A DNA stretch of 64,000 bases from Microbispora sp. H13382 (GTDB lineage Bacteria; Actinomycetota; Actinomycetes; Streptosporangiales; Streptosporangiaceae), in NCBI RefSeq assembly GCF_014161445.1, contig NZ_JABBXA010000019.1:62001-126000 (forward strand). Reading direction: 5' to 3'. Positions 9,386 through 18,477 of this stretch are shown piece by piece. The position numbers and the translations under genes were made by a program. Position 1 is the stretch's first letter. Each line of letters starts with the position of its first letter. The notes under the pieces are model-generated. The model did not search any database. It had not been told where the DNA came from and was given only the letters and a program-made list of their open reading frames with translations.

Positions 9386-11017
9386 TCAGCGCCGGGTGGC
9401 CGCCATCGCGCCGAAGAACTCGTTGTACCGGTCCAGCTCGCGCTCGACCGGCCCGACGACCATGTCCTGTGCCAGGACGCCCACCCGGCGTCTCATGTCG
9501 CGCTCCAGCCGGTCGCGTTCCTTGCCCGCCGCGAGGACCACGAAGTTCCTGCTCGCCATGGCCGAGAACAGCCCGAGCCCGAGGACGCTGATCATCATCA
9601 GCCCCACCCAGGGCAGCACGCCCACGTCCCCGAGGACCTCGGCAGGCGGGCGGCCCGCCTTGAACACGCCGTACGCGAGGATCGCGCCCGCCCAGGCGAG
9701 GCTCGCGGCGAACATGACCACCAGGAGGTGCTGCCAGATCTTCAGCAGCCACCACCAGGCGGGCACCCGGTCGAGCGGCGGAGCCACCTCCGCCAGATCG
9801 TTCGACAGCGCCTCGGGAAGCTCGTCCACCCGCGAGCGGGCGGCCTCGCGCACGCCGTCGCGCCACACCTCGGGCATGCCGGCCGTCAGCCCGTCGGCGA
9901 GCGCCTGCACCGCGTTGTCCACCTCGGCGGGCTGGGCGGTCACCGAACTCGCGACCAGGCCGCGGATGTCGTCCTTCACCGCCCCGAGACGCAGGCTCTT
10001 GAGCGGGTCGGGCCGCATCCCGGCCGTCCAGCGCGCGTACGGCCAGCCGACCCAGTCGGCCGAGCGGACGGCGTGCACGTTCTCGAGGGCCTCGCCCAGG
10101 GCGGAGACGCCGATCGCGTCGCACAACGCGTCGACCAGCCCGGCACGCCGCGCTCCGTCCACCGTGGGCTCCACCCGCAGCAGCTCCGGCATGTCCTTCA
10201 CCAGCCGCTGCACCAGCCGGTCGAGATCGGCTTCGAGGCGCTGGTAGGCCGCGCGCCGGGCGGCCACGGACTCGGCCAGGACGGCCTTCAGACTGTCCAC
10301 GCCCTTGCCGGTGGTGGCGGACGTCGCGACCACCCGGGGATGGGCCACGCCCTCACGCCGGAGAAGGTCCTCCAGGTCGGCCACGCACTCCGCCTGCTCC
10401 TCCGGGGTGAGCCGGTCGGACTGGTTCAGCACGAAGACCGTCACCGCGTCGTGCCCGGTCAGCTCGGTCACGTAGCGCCGGTGCACCGAGGCGTCGGCGT
10501 ACTTCTGCGGGTCGAGCACCCAGACGATGAGGTCGGCCACCTGGATCAGCCGGTGGGCCTCGTGGTCGGTGAGCGCGCGGATCGAGTCGTGGTCGGGCAG
10601 GTCGAGCAGGATCAGCCCGTGCAGCTGGCTCTCGCCCTTGTCGAGGGCGCTGGCGCGGGCGAACCGGTGCCGCCACTGGATCTGCAGCCAGTCGAGCAGC
10701 GGGCCCGCGCCGTCGATGCCCCACACGCAGGCGTGGGTGCGCGCGGTGGTCGGCCGGCGTACGCCGATGGGCGAGAGCTCCAGCCCGGAGACGGCGTTGA
10801 ACAGGGACGACTTCCCGCTGCCCGTGCCGCCCGCGAGCGCGACGACCGTGTGGTCGGACGACAGTTTGAGCCGGTCGCCCGCGCGCAGCAGGAGCTGGGC
10901 CGCCTCCGTGACCAGCGCCGGGTCGAGCCGCCCCTGTCCCAGCTCGACGATCTTGGCCAGGGCGGCGAGCCTGGAGCCGAGCCCGTGCTGCGTTTCGGCG
11001 GTGCTGACAGCCGTCAT
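9386..11017 (-). CDS. dynB: Dynamin-like GTPase with C-terminal membrane hairpin (DynB type)
   Basis: A 543-residue GTPase. The G1 loop is AGGTGSGKSS (about 63-72), followed by a switch region with RRPTTARTH, G3 DLPDHDS and G4 NQSD. After a helical stalk, two hydrophobic segments (around residues 450-510, WWWLLKIWQHLLVVMFAASLA and LPWVGLMMISVLGLGLFSAM) form a membrane hairpin. In Streptomyces the membrane-bound DynB works with soluble DynA to stabilise FtsZ rings at sporulation septa. The gene pair, its order and the neighbouring ssb match that locus, which I recall as family knowledge. It starts 58 bases after the larger GTPase gene and probably shares its transcript. Confidence 0.8.
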   Translation of the reverse strand: MTAVSTAETQHGLGSRLAALAKIVELGQGRLDPALVTEAAQLLLRAGDRLKLSSDHTVVALAGGTGSGKSSLFNAVSGLELSPIGVRRPTTARTHACVWGIDGAGPLLDWLQIQWRHRFARASALDKGESQLHGLILLDLPDHDSIRALTDHEAHRLIQVADLIVWVLDPQKYADASVHRRYVTELTGHDAVTVFVLNQSDRLTPEEQAECVADLEDLLRREGVAHPRVVATSATTGKGVDSLKAVLAESVAARRAAYQRLEADLDRLVQRLVKDMPELLRVEPTVDGARRAGLVDALCDAIGVSALGEALENVHAVRSADWVGWPYARWTAGMRPDPLKSLRLGAVKDDIRGLVASSVTAQPAEVDNAVQALADGLTAGMPEVWRDGVREAARSRVDELPEALSNDLAEVAPPLDRVPAWWWLLKIWQHLLVVMFAASLAWAGAILAYGVFKAGRPPAEVLGDVGVLPWVGLMMISVLGLGLFSAMASRNFVVLAAGKERDRLERDMRRRVGVLAQDMVVGPVERELDRYNEFFGAMAATRR

Positions 11018-11075
11018 GGATTCCTCACCGTGGTGCCGGAGGCGTACTCGGGTGTGAGCTGCCGGATCGGCTCCG

Positions 11076-13325
11076 TCATCGTGCGACCTCGAGGTTGTAC
11101 GTTGCCTGGTACAGCCGCGTCGCCGCGGCCTCGTCCGGGATGCCGGCGCTGTCGAGCGCGTCGACGTACCGGAGGGTTTCCTCGTCGAAGAGCAGGCCGA
11201 CGCGGGCGCGCAGGTCGCTGCGGGCCTTGGCGCTGATGTTGCGCAGCGACTCCGCGCCGAGCAGGCCGCGCAGCAGGCGCTGGGGCAGCGCGACGGCGCC
11301 CGCGCCCGCCGGGGCGTCCGTGGCGCCGTAGCCGAGCAGGCCGATCATGAAGATCAGCGAGAGCGACTCCACGTCGAACGAGATCAGCTTGGCCACCGAC
11401 CGCTTGGTCACGCCCTCGGTGCGGATCAGTTCGGTGACGTGGTCCTGCCAGGCGGTGATCGTCCTGGTGGTCCTGCGTCCGATCTCCTCCGACGGGCGCC
11501 CGAGCCCCGGGGTCGCGGCCAGCCGGTCGCCCGCGCCCGCCCGCTGCCGCCAGCGCGTCACGACCTCCTCGGCGGCCTGCTGTACGGCCGAGTTGACCAG
11601 CGCTTCGAGGCCGGTCCGCAGGGCGGTCCTCAGCCCGCGCACGCGCTCCGGGCCCTGCTGGTGGCCCTTGCCTCCGCGCCGCAACTGCAGCGTGCGCATG
11701 AGGTCGCCGGAGCCGGCGAAGTCCTGCCATCGCGCGAGCACCTCCCCGCGCAGCAGCGAGCCGTCCCTGGTCGCCTCGTCGATCCCCGCCAGGGCCCCCA
11801 TGTACGCCCCGTCGACGTCGGAGCGCAGATCGGCGCGCAGGGCGACCTGGGTCTCCAGGTGCCGGGCGAGGGCGGGCAGCCGGGTGCGGAAGCTGTTCAG
11901 CACGCCGTTCAGCGTCGTCTTGACCGCCGCCTCCCGCCGCTCGTCGTCGACGGACAGCGCGGACAGCCACATGCGCAGGTCGGCGATCTCGATCTCGGGC
12001 AGCCGCCCCTCCCGTACGGCCGTCTCGTTGATGACGAAGCACTCGACCTCGCCCAGGCCGTACTCCTTCAGCATGCGGCCGAAGTGCTTGACGACGACGT
12101 CGCGGGACTTCGGCGGCACGCGGGACAGCACGATGACCAGGCGCGCCCCGCGTTCCTTGGCCCGGCGCAGCAGGCCCCAGGACGGCGCGTCGGCGTACCG
12201 GGACGCCGTGGTGACGAACACCCACAGGTCGGCGGCGTCCAGCATGCGATGCGCGATCTCGTGGTGCTCCTCCACGACGGAGTCGATGTCGGGTGTGTCG
12301 AGCAGCGCGAGTCCCCGGGGCAGGGACGGGCTCGACGTCAGCACCACGCTGCCAGGCGGGGCGTCCCGCGTGGGTTCGTCGAGCCTGTTCAGTTCGCCGA
12401 GGAGGTCGCCCCGCGCGTACCACTCGTGGTCGTCGGGGTGGCAGGCGAGCACCGGCGTCGCCGTCGTCGGGCGGCGCACTCCCGTGGCCGAGACCTTGCG
12501 CCCGGCGAGCGAGTTGACGATGGTGGACTTGCCCGCCCCCGTCGAACCGGCCACGACGATCAGCGCGGGTGCGGTGCTCATGTGGACGCGCGGGATGACG
12601 TAGTCGTCGAGCTGCGCCAGGACCGCCGCCTGCGCCTTGCGCGCCTCCTCGGAGCCCGGCACGTCGAGACCGAAGTGCAGGCCCTTCACCGCGGTACGGA
12701 GGTTGTTGAGCGCCTCGGTCAGCGCCGCGGAGACCGGCTCCGGCATCGGGAACGAGCGGACCCGGTCGTCGTCGGACGCGTCCTCCTCCGCGGTCTCCGC
12801 GTCCGTGACGTCCGCGGCGTCCTGTTCGCCGTCGCCGCTCTCCGGCCGTCCGGCCTCCTCCCCGCCGACGCCCGCGGAGGGTTCTTCGGGTGCGTCCCGC
12901 AGGGAGCCGTCCCCGGAATCGTCGTCGGCCGTGTCGTTCACAACGGTGCCGTCCGGAGCCGCGTCACCCGGGGCCGCGTCGGGCTCGGCGGGCCGTACGA
13001 GGCCGTCGTCCGCCTCGGGGGACGCCGCGTCCCCCGAGGCCGCAACGGTCTCCTGCGCGGTCTCCACGGCGGGCGCGGAAGAGGCGGGCGCGGAAGAGGC
13101 GGGCGCGGAAGAGGCGGGCGCGGACGGGGCGGGCAGCGGCCCGCGCGAGCCCGAGGGACGCGATGCGGGCTCCGGGTCGGGCTCGTCGTCGCGGATCGGG
13201 CGGAACGCGACGGTCCGCTCCCCCGGTGACTCCGGGTGCTCCTCGATGTCCGGCTCCTCGGTCACGGCGTCGCCGGAACCCGCACCGGTCCCGTGGTCGG
13301 GCGTGTTCCTGGCTGCCGATCTCAC
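11076..13325 (-). CDS. dynA: Dynamin-like GTPase with disordered N terminus (DynA type)
   Basis: A 749-residue protein. Residues 1-200 are acidic, Pro/Ala-rich and apparently disordered, and include a perfect repeat of SAPAS units. The GTPase domain follows, with G1 AGSTGAGKST, RRPTTATP and G3 LLDTPDIDSV. A long helical region follows and includes one hydrophobic stretch (SLSLIFMIGLLGYGATDAPAGAGAVAL). The ATG at 13325 overlaps the cobA stop by four bases (ATGA), which supports this start and translational coupling. Together with the next gene it forms the two-dynamin unit known from sporulating actinomycetes. The function is inferred from family and context. Confidence 0.8.
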   Translation of the reverse strand: MRSAARNTPDHGTGAGSGDAVTEEPDIEEHPESPGERTVAFRPIRDDEPDPEPASRPSGSRGPLPAPSAPASSAPASSAPASSAPAVETAQETVAASGDAASPEADDGLVRPAEPDAAPGDAAPDGTVVNDTADDDSGDGSLRDAPEEPSAGVGGEEAGRPESGDGEQDAADVTDAETAEEDASDDDRVRSFPMPEPVSAALTEALNNLRTAVKGLHFGLDVPGSEEARKAQAAVLAQLDDYVIPRVHMSTAPALIVVAGSTGAGKSTIVNSLAGRKVSATGVRRPTTATPVLACHPDDHEWYARGDLLGELNRLDEPTRDAPPGSVVLTSSPSLPRGLALLDTPDIDSVVEEHHEIAHRMLDAADLWVFVTTASRYADAPSWGLLRRAKERGARLVIVLSRVPPKSRDVVVKHFGRMLKEYGLGEVECFVINETAVREGRLPEIEIADLRMWLSALSVDDERREAAVKTTLNGVLNSFRTRLPALARHLETQVALRADLRSDVDGAYMGALAGIDEATRDGSLLRGEVLARWQDFAGSGDLMRTLQLRRGGKGHQQGPERVRGLRTALRTGLEALVNSAVQQAAEEVVTRWRQRAGAGDRLAATPGLGRPSEEIGRRTTRTITAWQDHVTELIRTEGVTKRSVAKLISFDVESLSLIFMIGLLGYGATDAPAGAGAVALPQRLLRGLLGAESLRNISAKARSDLRARVGLLFDEETLRYVDALDSAGIPDEAAATRLYQATYNLEVAR
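13066..13125. repeat. 15-bp tandem repeat inside dynA
   Basis: About four head-to-tail copies of GAGGCGGGCGCGGAA, the outer ones imperfect, encode the repeated S-A-P-A-S units of the disordered N-terminal region of the dynamin-like protein. The repeat length is a multiple of three, so copy-number change keeps the frame. Confidence 0.9.
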
Positions 13326-14554
13326 GGGACCCGCTCCGCTCGCACCATCTCGATCTCCTGGCCGACCTTGACGACCTCACCGACGATCACGATCGCCGGA
13401 GGCCGCACTCCGGCCGCGGTCACCCGCTCCGCCACGGTCGACAACGTGGCGGCAACGGCTCGCTGGGTCGGAAGAGTACCGTCCTGTACCACCATCACGG
13501 GAGTTTCCGGTGAACGTCCGTCTCGAACCAGCGTTTCGGCGATCTCCTTGATCCGTTCGACCGCCATGAGAAGTATCAGGGTTCCGGTCGATCGCGCCAA
13601 TCCGGGCCAGTCGACCGTGGACCTGGGGTCGCCGGGCGGGACGTGCACGGAGATGACGTGGAACTCCTGGCTGACCCCGCGGTGGGTGACCGGGACCCCG
13701 GCGGCCCCGGGGACCGCGACCGAGCTGGTGATCCCGGGCACCACGGTCACCGGGATGCCCGCCCGGGCACAGGCGATCATCTCCTCGCCACCGCGGCCGA
13801 AGACGAACGGGTCGCCGCCCTTCAGCCGCACGACGAACCTGCCCGCGCGGGCATGCTCGACGAGCAGCTCGTTGATCTTCTCCTGGGACAGCGACCGGCC
13901 GTACGGCACCTTCGCCGCGTCGATCAGCTCGACGTCGGGCGACAGCTCGTCCAGGAGCGCGCGCGGCGCGAGGCGGTCGGCCACGACCACGTCGGCCTGG
14001 GCCAGGAGCTGGCGTCCCCGCACGGTGATCAGGCCGGGGTCGCCGGGGCCGCCGCCCACCAGCGCGACGCCGACCGGCTTGGTGCGGTGCCGCCTGGCGT
14101 CCACTGTGCCGTCGCGCAGCGCGCCGACGATCGCGTCGCGGATGCCGGCCGCGCGGCGGGGGTCGCCGCCCGCGGTGACCGCCACGCCGACCTCGTCCAC
14201 CCGCCCGCTGGCGGGGGTCCAGGCCGCGGAGGCGTCCTTGTCGTCGGCCCGCACGCACCAGATGCGCTTGGCCTCGGCCTCGGCGGCGACCGCGGTGTTG
14301 ACGTCGCGGTGGTCGGTGCAGGCGTGCACGAGCCAGGCGCCGTCGCAGTCGCCGACCTGGTACGGCCGGCGTTCCCAGATCACCCGCCCGGTGGCGATGA
14401 GGTCGTCCAGCGCCGGGGTGACGGTGGGCGAGATCAGGGTGACGGAGGCTCCGGCGTCGAGCAGCGCGGGGATCCGCCGCTGTGCGACGCGTCCGCCGCC
14501 GACCACGAGAACACGCCGCCCGTCGAGGCGGAGGCCGAGCAGGTAGGGCGCCAT
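13322..14554 (-). CDS. cobA: Precorrin-2 dehydrogenase / uroporphyrinogen-III C-methyltransferase
   Basis: A 410-residue fusion that makes precorrin-2 from uroporphyrinogen III with two S-adenosylmethionine, and probably oxidises it to sirohydrochlorin. The N-terminal half is the NAD-binding Met8/CysG-like domain (VLVVGGGRVAQRRIPALLDAGASVTLISP). The C-terminal half from about residue 160 is the SUMT methylase, with VALVGGGPGDPGLITVRG, RLKGGDPFVFGRGGEE and VPGITSSVAVPG. The product feeds sirohaem and cobalamin. It is the first gene of a leftward group in which its stop overlaps the dynA start. cobT and cbiX lie upstream in the same orientation. Confidence 0.93.
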   Translation of the reverse strand: MAPYLLGLRLDGRRVLVVGGGRVAQRRIPALLDAGASVTLISPTVTPALDDLIATGRVIWERRPYQVGDCDGAWLVHACTDHRDVNTAVAAEAEAKRIWCVRADDKDASAAWTPASGRVDEVGVAVTAGGDPRRAAGIRDAIVGALRDGTVDARRHRTKPVGVALVGGGPGDPGLITVRGRQLLAQADVVVADRLAPRALLDELSPDVELIDAAKVPYGRSLSQEKINELLVEHARAGRFVVRLKGGDPFVFGRGGEEMIACARAGIPVTVVPGITSSVAVPGAAGVPVTHRGVSQEFHVISVHVPPGDPRSTVDWPGLARSTGTLILLMAVERIKEIAETLVRDGRSPETPVMVVQDGTLPTQRAVAATLSTVAERVTAAGVRPPAIVIVGEVVKVGQEIEMVRAERVP

Positions 14555-14682
14555 GACCCCAGTCTCCCTATCGCGTCAAGCGTGCATTGTTAGGAGGCAA
14601 ACCTACCCGCTGGGCTCGGGCGACATTCACCGGTTGAGACTTGTGAGTCCACAGGTCGGTCGCCCCGCGGGCCCTCGGGGAC

Positions 14683-15768
14683 TCACTCGCCCTTGTCCGC
14701 CACGCCCGCGGAGTCGAAGGTGGCGACCTCGTGCATGACCCGCGCCGCCGCGCTGACCAGAGGGTGGGCGAGCAGCCCGCCGGTTCCCTCGCCGAGGCGC
14801 AGCCGCAGGTCGACGAGCGGGTCGAGGCCCAGGTGGGCCAGCGCCGCCGCGTGGCCGGGCTCGGCCGACCGGTGCCCGGCCAGGCAGTAGCCGATCGCGT
14901 CGGGCGCGATCGCGCCGGCCACCAGGGCCGCTGCTCCGGCGATCACCCCGTCCAGGATGACGGGCACCCGGGCCGCGGCGGCGCCGAGCACGAAACCGGC
15001 GATCGCCGCGTGCTCCAGGCCACCGACCGCCGCGAGCACGCGCAGCGCCGCGTCCGGCCCGTCCGGTACGGCTCCCGCCTCGGTGATCCCGTTGGCCCGC
15101 AGGCCCCGCCGTACGATCTCGATCTTGTGCTCGAAGGTGGCGTCGTCGACGCCGGTCCCCCGCCCGGTGACCCCGGCGGCCGGCCTGCCGGTGAACGCGC
15201 AGATCAGTGCGGCCGACGCGGTGGTGTTCGCGATGCCCATGTCACCCGAGACCAGGCAGCGCGCGCCCGCGCCCACCAGGTCGCGGGCGACCTCGACGCC
15301 GACGACCAGGGCGGCCCCGGCCTGCTCCGGCGTCATCGCGGGTCCCTGCGACAGGTCGGCCGTGCCGTACGCGACCTTGCGGGCGAGCAGCCGGGGCGCG
15401 GGCGGCAGGTCGGCCGCGACTCCCACGTCCACCACCGTCACCGACGCGCCCACCTCGGCGGCGAAGGTGTTGGCGACGGCTCCTCCCGCGGTGAAGTTGG
15501 CCACCATCTGCGCGGTGACCTCCTGCGGCCAGGGGCTCACCCCCTGCGCGTGCACGCCGTGGTCGGCGGCGAAGATCGCCAGGGCGGCCGGGGACGGGAG
15601 CGGCGGCGGGCAGGTCCCGGCGATGCCCGCGAGCCGCACCGCGACGTCCTCGAGGACCCCGAGCGAGCCGCTCGGCTTGGTGAGCCTGTCCTGGTGGGCC
15701 CTGGCCTCCGCCATGGGGCCGGGCTCGACCGGGCGGATGGCGCCGATCGTCTCGCCGAGGGACGTCAT
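14683..15768 (-). CDS. cobT: Nicotinate-nucleotide--dimethylbenzimidazole phosphoribosyltransferase
   Basis: A 361-residue enzyme that activates the lower ligand of cobalamin by making alpha-ribazole phosphate from dimethylbenzimidazole and nicotinate mononucleotide. Family hallmarks are HQDRLTKPSGSLG near the N terminus, FAADHGVHAQGVSPWPQEVTAQMV in the middle, and GDMGIANTTASAAL with GRGTGVDD before the catalytic C-terminal third. The start at 15768 is fixed by GAAGGAG seven bases upstream; the frame is open for 62 more codons, but these are proline-rich noise. It follows cbiX with a gap of 106 bases and precedes cobA. Confidence 0.94.
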   Translation of the reverse strand: MTSLGETIGAIRPVEPGPMAEARAHQDRLTKPSGSLGVLEDVAVRLAGIAGTCPPPLPSPAALAIFAADHGVHAQGVSPWPQEVTAQMVANFTAGGAVANTFAAEVGASVTVVDVGVAADLPPAPRLLARKVAYGTADLSQGPAMTPEQAGAALVVGVEVARDLVGAGARCLVSGDMGIANTTASAALICAFTGRPAAGVTGRGTGVDDATFEHKIEIVRRGLRANGITEAGAVPDGPDAALRVLAAVGGLEHAAIAGFVLGAAAARVPVILDGVIAGAAALVAGAIAPDAIGYCLAGHRSAEPGHAAALAHLGLDPLVDLRLRLGEGTGGLLAHPLVSAAARVMHEVATFDSAGVADKGE

Positions 15769-15874
15769 GCTTTCTCCTTCTGTCGCCACCTGGTCCGGCC
15801 GCGGCGCCCCGATGCCGGCCCTCTGCTCACCGGCTCCGGCCGGGCGGCTGCCGGAACCCGGACCGGCGGGCGCG

Positions 15875-17041
15875 TCAGACGGCGCTGGCGACTCCGGGCT
15901 GGGCGAGGGGCTCGTCCGGCGCGTCGTCGCGGGGCTCCTCCCCCGCCTCGCCACGGCCGGCCATGCCGATCATGCTATCCGTCCCGATCTCGCCCTCCGC
16001 TTCCGGTTCGGGCATCTCGGCCTCGAGCGTCTCCAAGTCGAGGACGTCCGCGTCGAGCTGTTCCAGATCCAGCGGCTCGGGATCGGGGTCCCGGGCCATG
16101 GTCAGGCGCGCGGCGATGGCGGTCACGAGGCCGGCGTCGGCCTCGGCGTCCGGGCTCGCGCCCGGCTCCGCGCGCCTCGTGGGGAACGGCCGGGTCAGCG
16201 GCGGTATCGTGGACGGGCGGCTCGCGGCCGGCGACGAGGACTGCCCGCCCCCGGCGAGCGCCTCCTCGTACCTCTCGATCACCACGTCGGCGAGGCCCTC
16301 GCAGTCGCCGATCACCTCGGCACAGCGGATGTCGAGGCCCTCGTGGTTGGCGCCGTACGCCAGCGCCTGCGCCAAGATGCGTTCGAGGACCGCGCCGGCG
16401 AACAGGACGTACGGCAGGACGATCACGCGCTTGGCGCCGAGCCTGCGGCAGCGCTCCAGGCCGCCGGGCACGCCCGGGCGGGTGTGCGAGACGTAGGCCG
16501 TCTCCACGGTCAGCAGGTCGGCGGCGTGGGTCTCCCAGAACAGCCGCGAGACCCGGTGGACCTCGGCGTTGACGGCGGGGTCGGTGGAGCCGTGCCCGAC
16601 CAGGACGACCGCGGTCTCGCCGGGCGCGATCTCGGCGGGCGGCTCGTCGGTGACGAATCGCGGCATCTCCGCGCGCGCGTCGGCGAGCCGCTCCGCGAGC
16701 AGCTTGAGCACGCGCGGGTCGGCCCCGAGCGGCCGGCCGAGGTCGTATTCGAGCGTCGGGTGCCGCTCCTGCTCGAGGGCCATGGTGCCGGGGATGTCCC
16801 CGAGCGCGCGCCGGTCGGCGGTCAGGCTGAGCGGCACCGCGATCAGGTGGTGGTGCCCCCGGGCCACGAGAGAGGCGATGGAGTCGCCGAGCGGGGGGCG
16901 GGCGTTCGTGATGAAGCCGCCGCTCACTTCGGCGGGGAGCCCGTCGAGGCGGCAGCGGAGGCGGTGAACGAACCTGCCGAACTCGGCGACGCCGGTCTCA
17001 TCGTGAGTGCCGTGGCCGATGAGCAGCAGCGGCGGTTTCAT
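15875..17041 (-). CDS. cbiX: Sirohydrochlorin chelatase, CbiX type, with acidic C-terminal extension
   Basis: A 388-residue class II chelatase that inserts cobalt (or iron) into sirohydrochlorin. It contains two tandem CbiX-like halves. The first begins PPLLLIGHGTHDETGVAEF with the metal-binding histidine, the second VVLVGHGSTDPAVNAEV. The last ~110 residues are acidic and low-complexity (LDLEQLDADVLDLETLEAE), which is not part of the catalytic fold. The ATG at 17041 has GGGGAGA upstream and begins MKPPLLLIGHG; an ATG 13 codons upstream is less likely. No cobalamin riboswitch is recognisable in the 213 bases before it. Cobalt versus iron specificity cannot be read here. Confidence 0.87.
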   Translation of the reverse strand: MKPPLLLIGHGTHDETGVAEFGRFVHRLRCRLDGLPAEVSGGFITNARPPLGDSIASLVARGHHHLIAVPLSLTADRRALGDIPGTMALEQERHPTLEYDLGRPLGADPRVLKLLAERLADARAEMPRFVTDEPPAEIAPGETAVVLVGHGSTDPAVNAEVHRVSRLFWETHAADLLTVETAYVSHTRPGVPGGLERCRRLGAKRVIVLPYVLFAGAVLERILAQALAYGANHEGLDIRCAEVIGDCEGLADVVIERYEEALAGGGQSSSPAASRPSTIPPLTRPFPTRRAEPGASPDAEADAGLVTAIAARLTMARDPDPEPLDLEQLDADVLDLETLEAEMPEPEAEGEIGTDSMIGMAGRGEAGEEPRDDAPDEPLAQPGVASAV

Positions 17042-17211
17042 CTGGTCGATCTCCCCTGCAGTTGACCTGCGTCCGTTCACAATCCCCGCTCGCCGTCCGG
17101 GCCGGTTTCGCCCGAGCGCGCCGGGCCGGGGTCTCCCGCGTCGGGACGCGCGCTCGCCGGCCGGCGGGAGGCTCGGCTGGCGAGGATAGCCTTCCGGCCC
17201 TCAATCATGGT

Positions 17212-17231
17212 GGCCGCTTGACCCAGCGGCC
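17212..17231 (-). terminator. Possible terminator hairpin after the GNAT gene
   Basis: A perfect 7-base stem, GGCCGCT/AGCGGCC, with a six-base loop lies 24 bases beyond the stop of the tandem acetyltransferase gene, read leftward. There is no T-run, so it may be a weak or Rho-assisted terminator or simply a hairpin ahead of the cbiX operon. Confidence 0.4.
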
Positions 17232-17254
17232 CAGTGACTAGGGCGATTCTTTAC

Positions 17255-18343
17255 CTATTGCCATGAAATTTCCCCGTTGAGCATGCCGAACAGTACGGCG
17301 TCGGCCCAGCCACCCGGGACCGGCAGCGCCTGCCGCATGATGCCCTCCTCGATGAACCCGGCCTTCCTCGCGACCGCCTGGCTGGCGCGGTTTCCCGTCG
17401 CGACCAGCAGATGGACTCGGTGGAATCCGAGGTCGAACAGGTGGGCCGTGGCCAGCTGGGTGGCCTCCACCGCGTACCCCCTGCGGCGGGCCCACGGAGC
17501 GATCCAGTATCCCAGCTCGGCGTCCCCGCGCTCGTGGTCCTCGCGCTGCACGCCGACGGCTCCGGCGAGCCGTTCCCCGTCCTTCGGCTGTATCGCGAAG
17601 TTGCCACCATAGCCGGGGCCGTTCGCGTGCGCGAGCCGGGTGCACCACTCCAGCGCGCGCTCCAGCGTGTAGCCCTCGGCCCACGTCATCCAGCGGGCGA
17701 TCTCGGGATCGCCCTTGACCGCGTCGACGACGTCGAAGGCGTCGTGCCGGGAGAACGGCCGCAGGACCAGCCGCTCGCTCTCGATCCTGCGGCGCGGGAC
17801 GGCCCGTTCGTCGCCGCGCAGCCGGCCGAAGACCACGAGGTCGTGCGGGCCGTCGTCCTCGAATCCGGCGCCGCGCAGCAGTCCCTCACGGGTGAAGCCC
17901 GCCTTCTCGGCGACCCTGATCGACGCGAGGTTGCCGGCGTCGGCCCGCAGTTCGATCCGGCGCAGCGGGCCCTCCGAGAGCAGGCGGCCGACGAGCCCGC
18001 GGACCGCCTCGGTCGCGTATCCCCGGCGGCGGTGAGCGGGATGCACGCCGTATCCCACCTCCGCGGTGCCCGCGCCCCACTGGGTCTTGAAGACGCTGAT
18101 CGACCCGACCACGCCCTCCCGCGCGTGCATCGCGAGGTGGACGCCCTGACCCGAGCGCCACAGCTCGTGCACGCCGTACGACAGCCACTGCGCGATGCCC
18201 GAGGCGTGCCCGGGCGCGCCCGGCGGCAGCGCGGTGAGGTGCGCGCCGTCCTGGATGATCGCCCGCACCTGGCCCGCGTCTCCGGGACCGAACGGCCGCA
18301 GGATCAGCCGTTCGGTGTTGACCGTAAGCCGCTCGTCGAACAA
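17255..18343 (-). CDS. Tandem GNAT N-acetyltransferase (two RimJ/RimL-like domains)
   Basis: A 362-residue protein made of two GNAT domains in tandem, each about 175 residues. The first starts VNTERLILRPFGPGD and has the acetyl-CoA loop HRRRGYATEAV. The second starts IESERLVLRPFSRHD and has WARRRGYAVEAT. Both keep the C-terminal N-x-AS-x-VA-KAGF pattern. Such RimJ-like enzymes acetylate N-terminal amines or small molecules; the substrate is unknown. The duplication within one chain is notable because single-domain forms are the norm. It is divergent from the DUF2795 gene and is followed by a hairpin. Confidence 0.85.
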   Translation of the reverse strand: MFDERLTVNTERLILRPFGPGDAGQVRAIIQDGAHLTALPPGAPGHASGIAQWLSYGVHELWRSGQGVHLAMHAREGVVGSISVFKTQWGAGTAEVGYGVHPAHRRRGYATEAVRGLVGRLLSEGPLRRIELRADAGNLASIRVAEKAGFTREGLLRGAGFEDDGPHDLVVFGRLRGDERAVPRRRIESERLVLRPFSRHDAFDVVDAVKGDPEIARWMTWAEGYTLERALEWCTRLAHANGPGYGGNFAIQPKDGERLAGAVGVQREDHERGDAELGYWIAPWARRRGYAVEATQLATAHLFDLGFHRVHLLVATGNRASQAVARKAGFIEEGIMRQALPVPGGWADAVLFGMLNGEISWQ

Positions 18344-18477
18344 TGCGTCACTCCATCACATGAGCGGATTTTTCGCCCGCCGCAGATTATGTGGGACACG
18401 GCCTCACCGCTCCCGATGTTTGGGGCAGGCGGTCCGGGTACGAGGCACGACAGTGACCCTAATCGGGAGGTGAGGTC

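Noticed and set aside
11439-13229. Plus-strand frame opposite dynA
   Set aside because: No domain, and it runs through the antisense of the GTPase motifs.
14588-14604. TTAGG...CCTA element resembling an iron-regulator box before cobA
   Set aside because: The spacing between half-sites is two bases shorter than the DtxR/IdeR consensus and the centre does not match.
17042-17254. Cobalamin riboswitch before cbiX
   Set aside because: I looked for the B12 box and the conserved core on the minus strand and found no convincing match.
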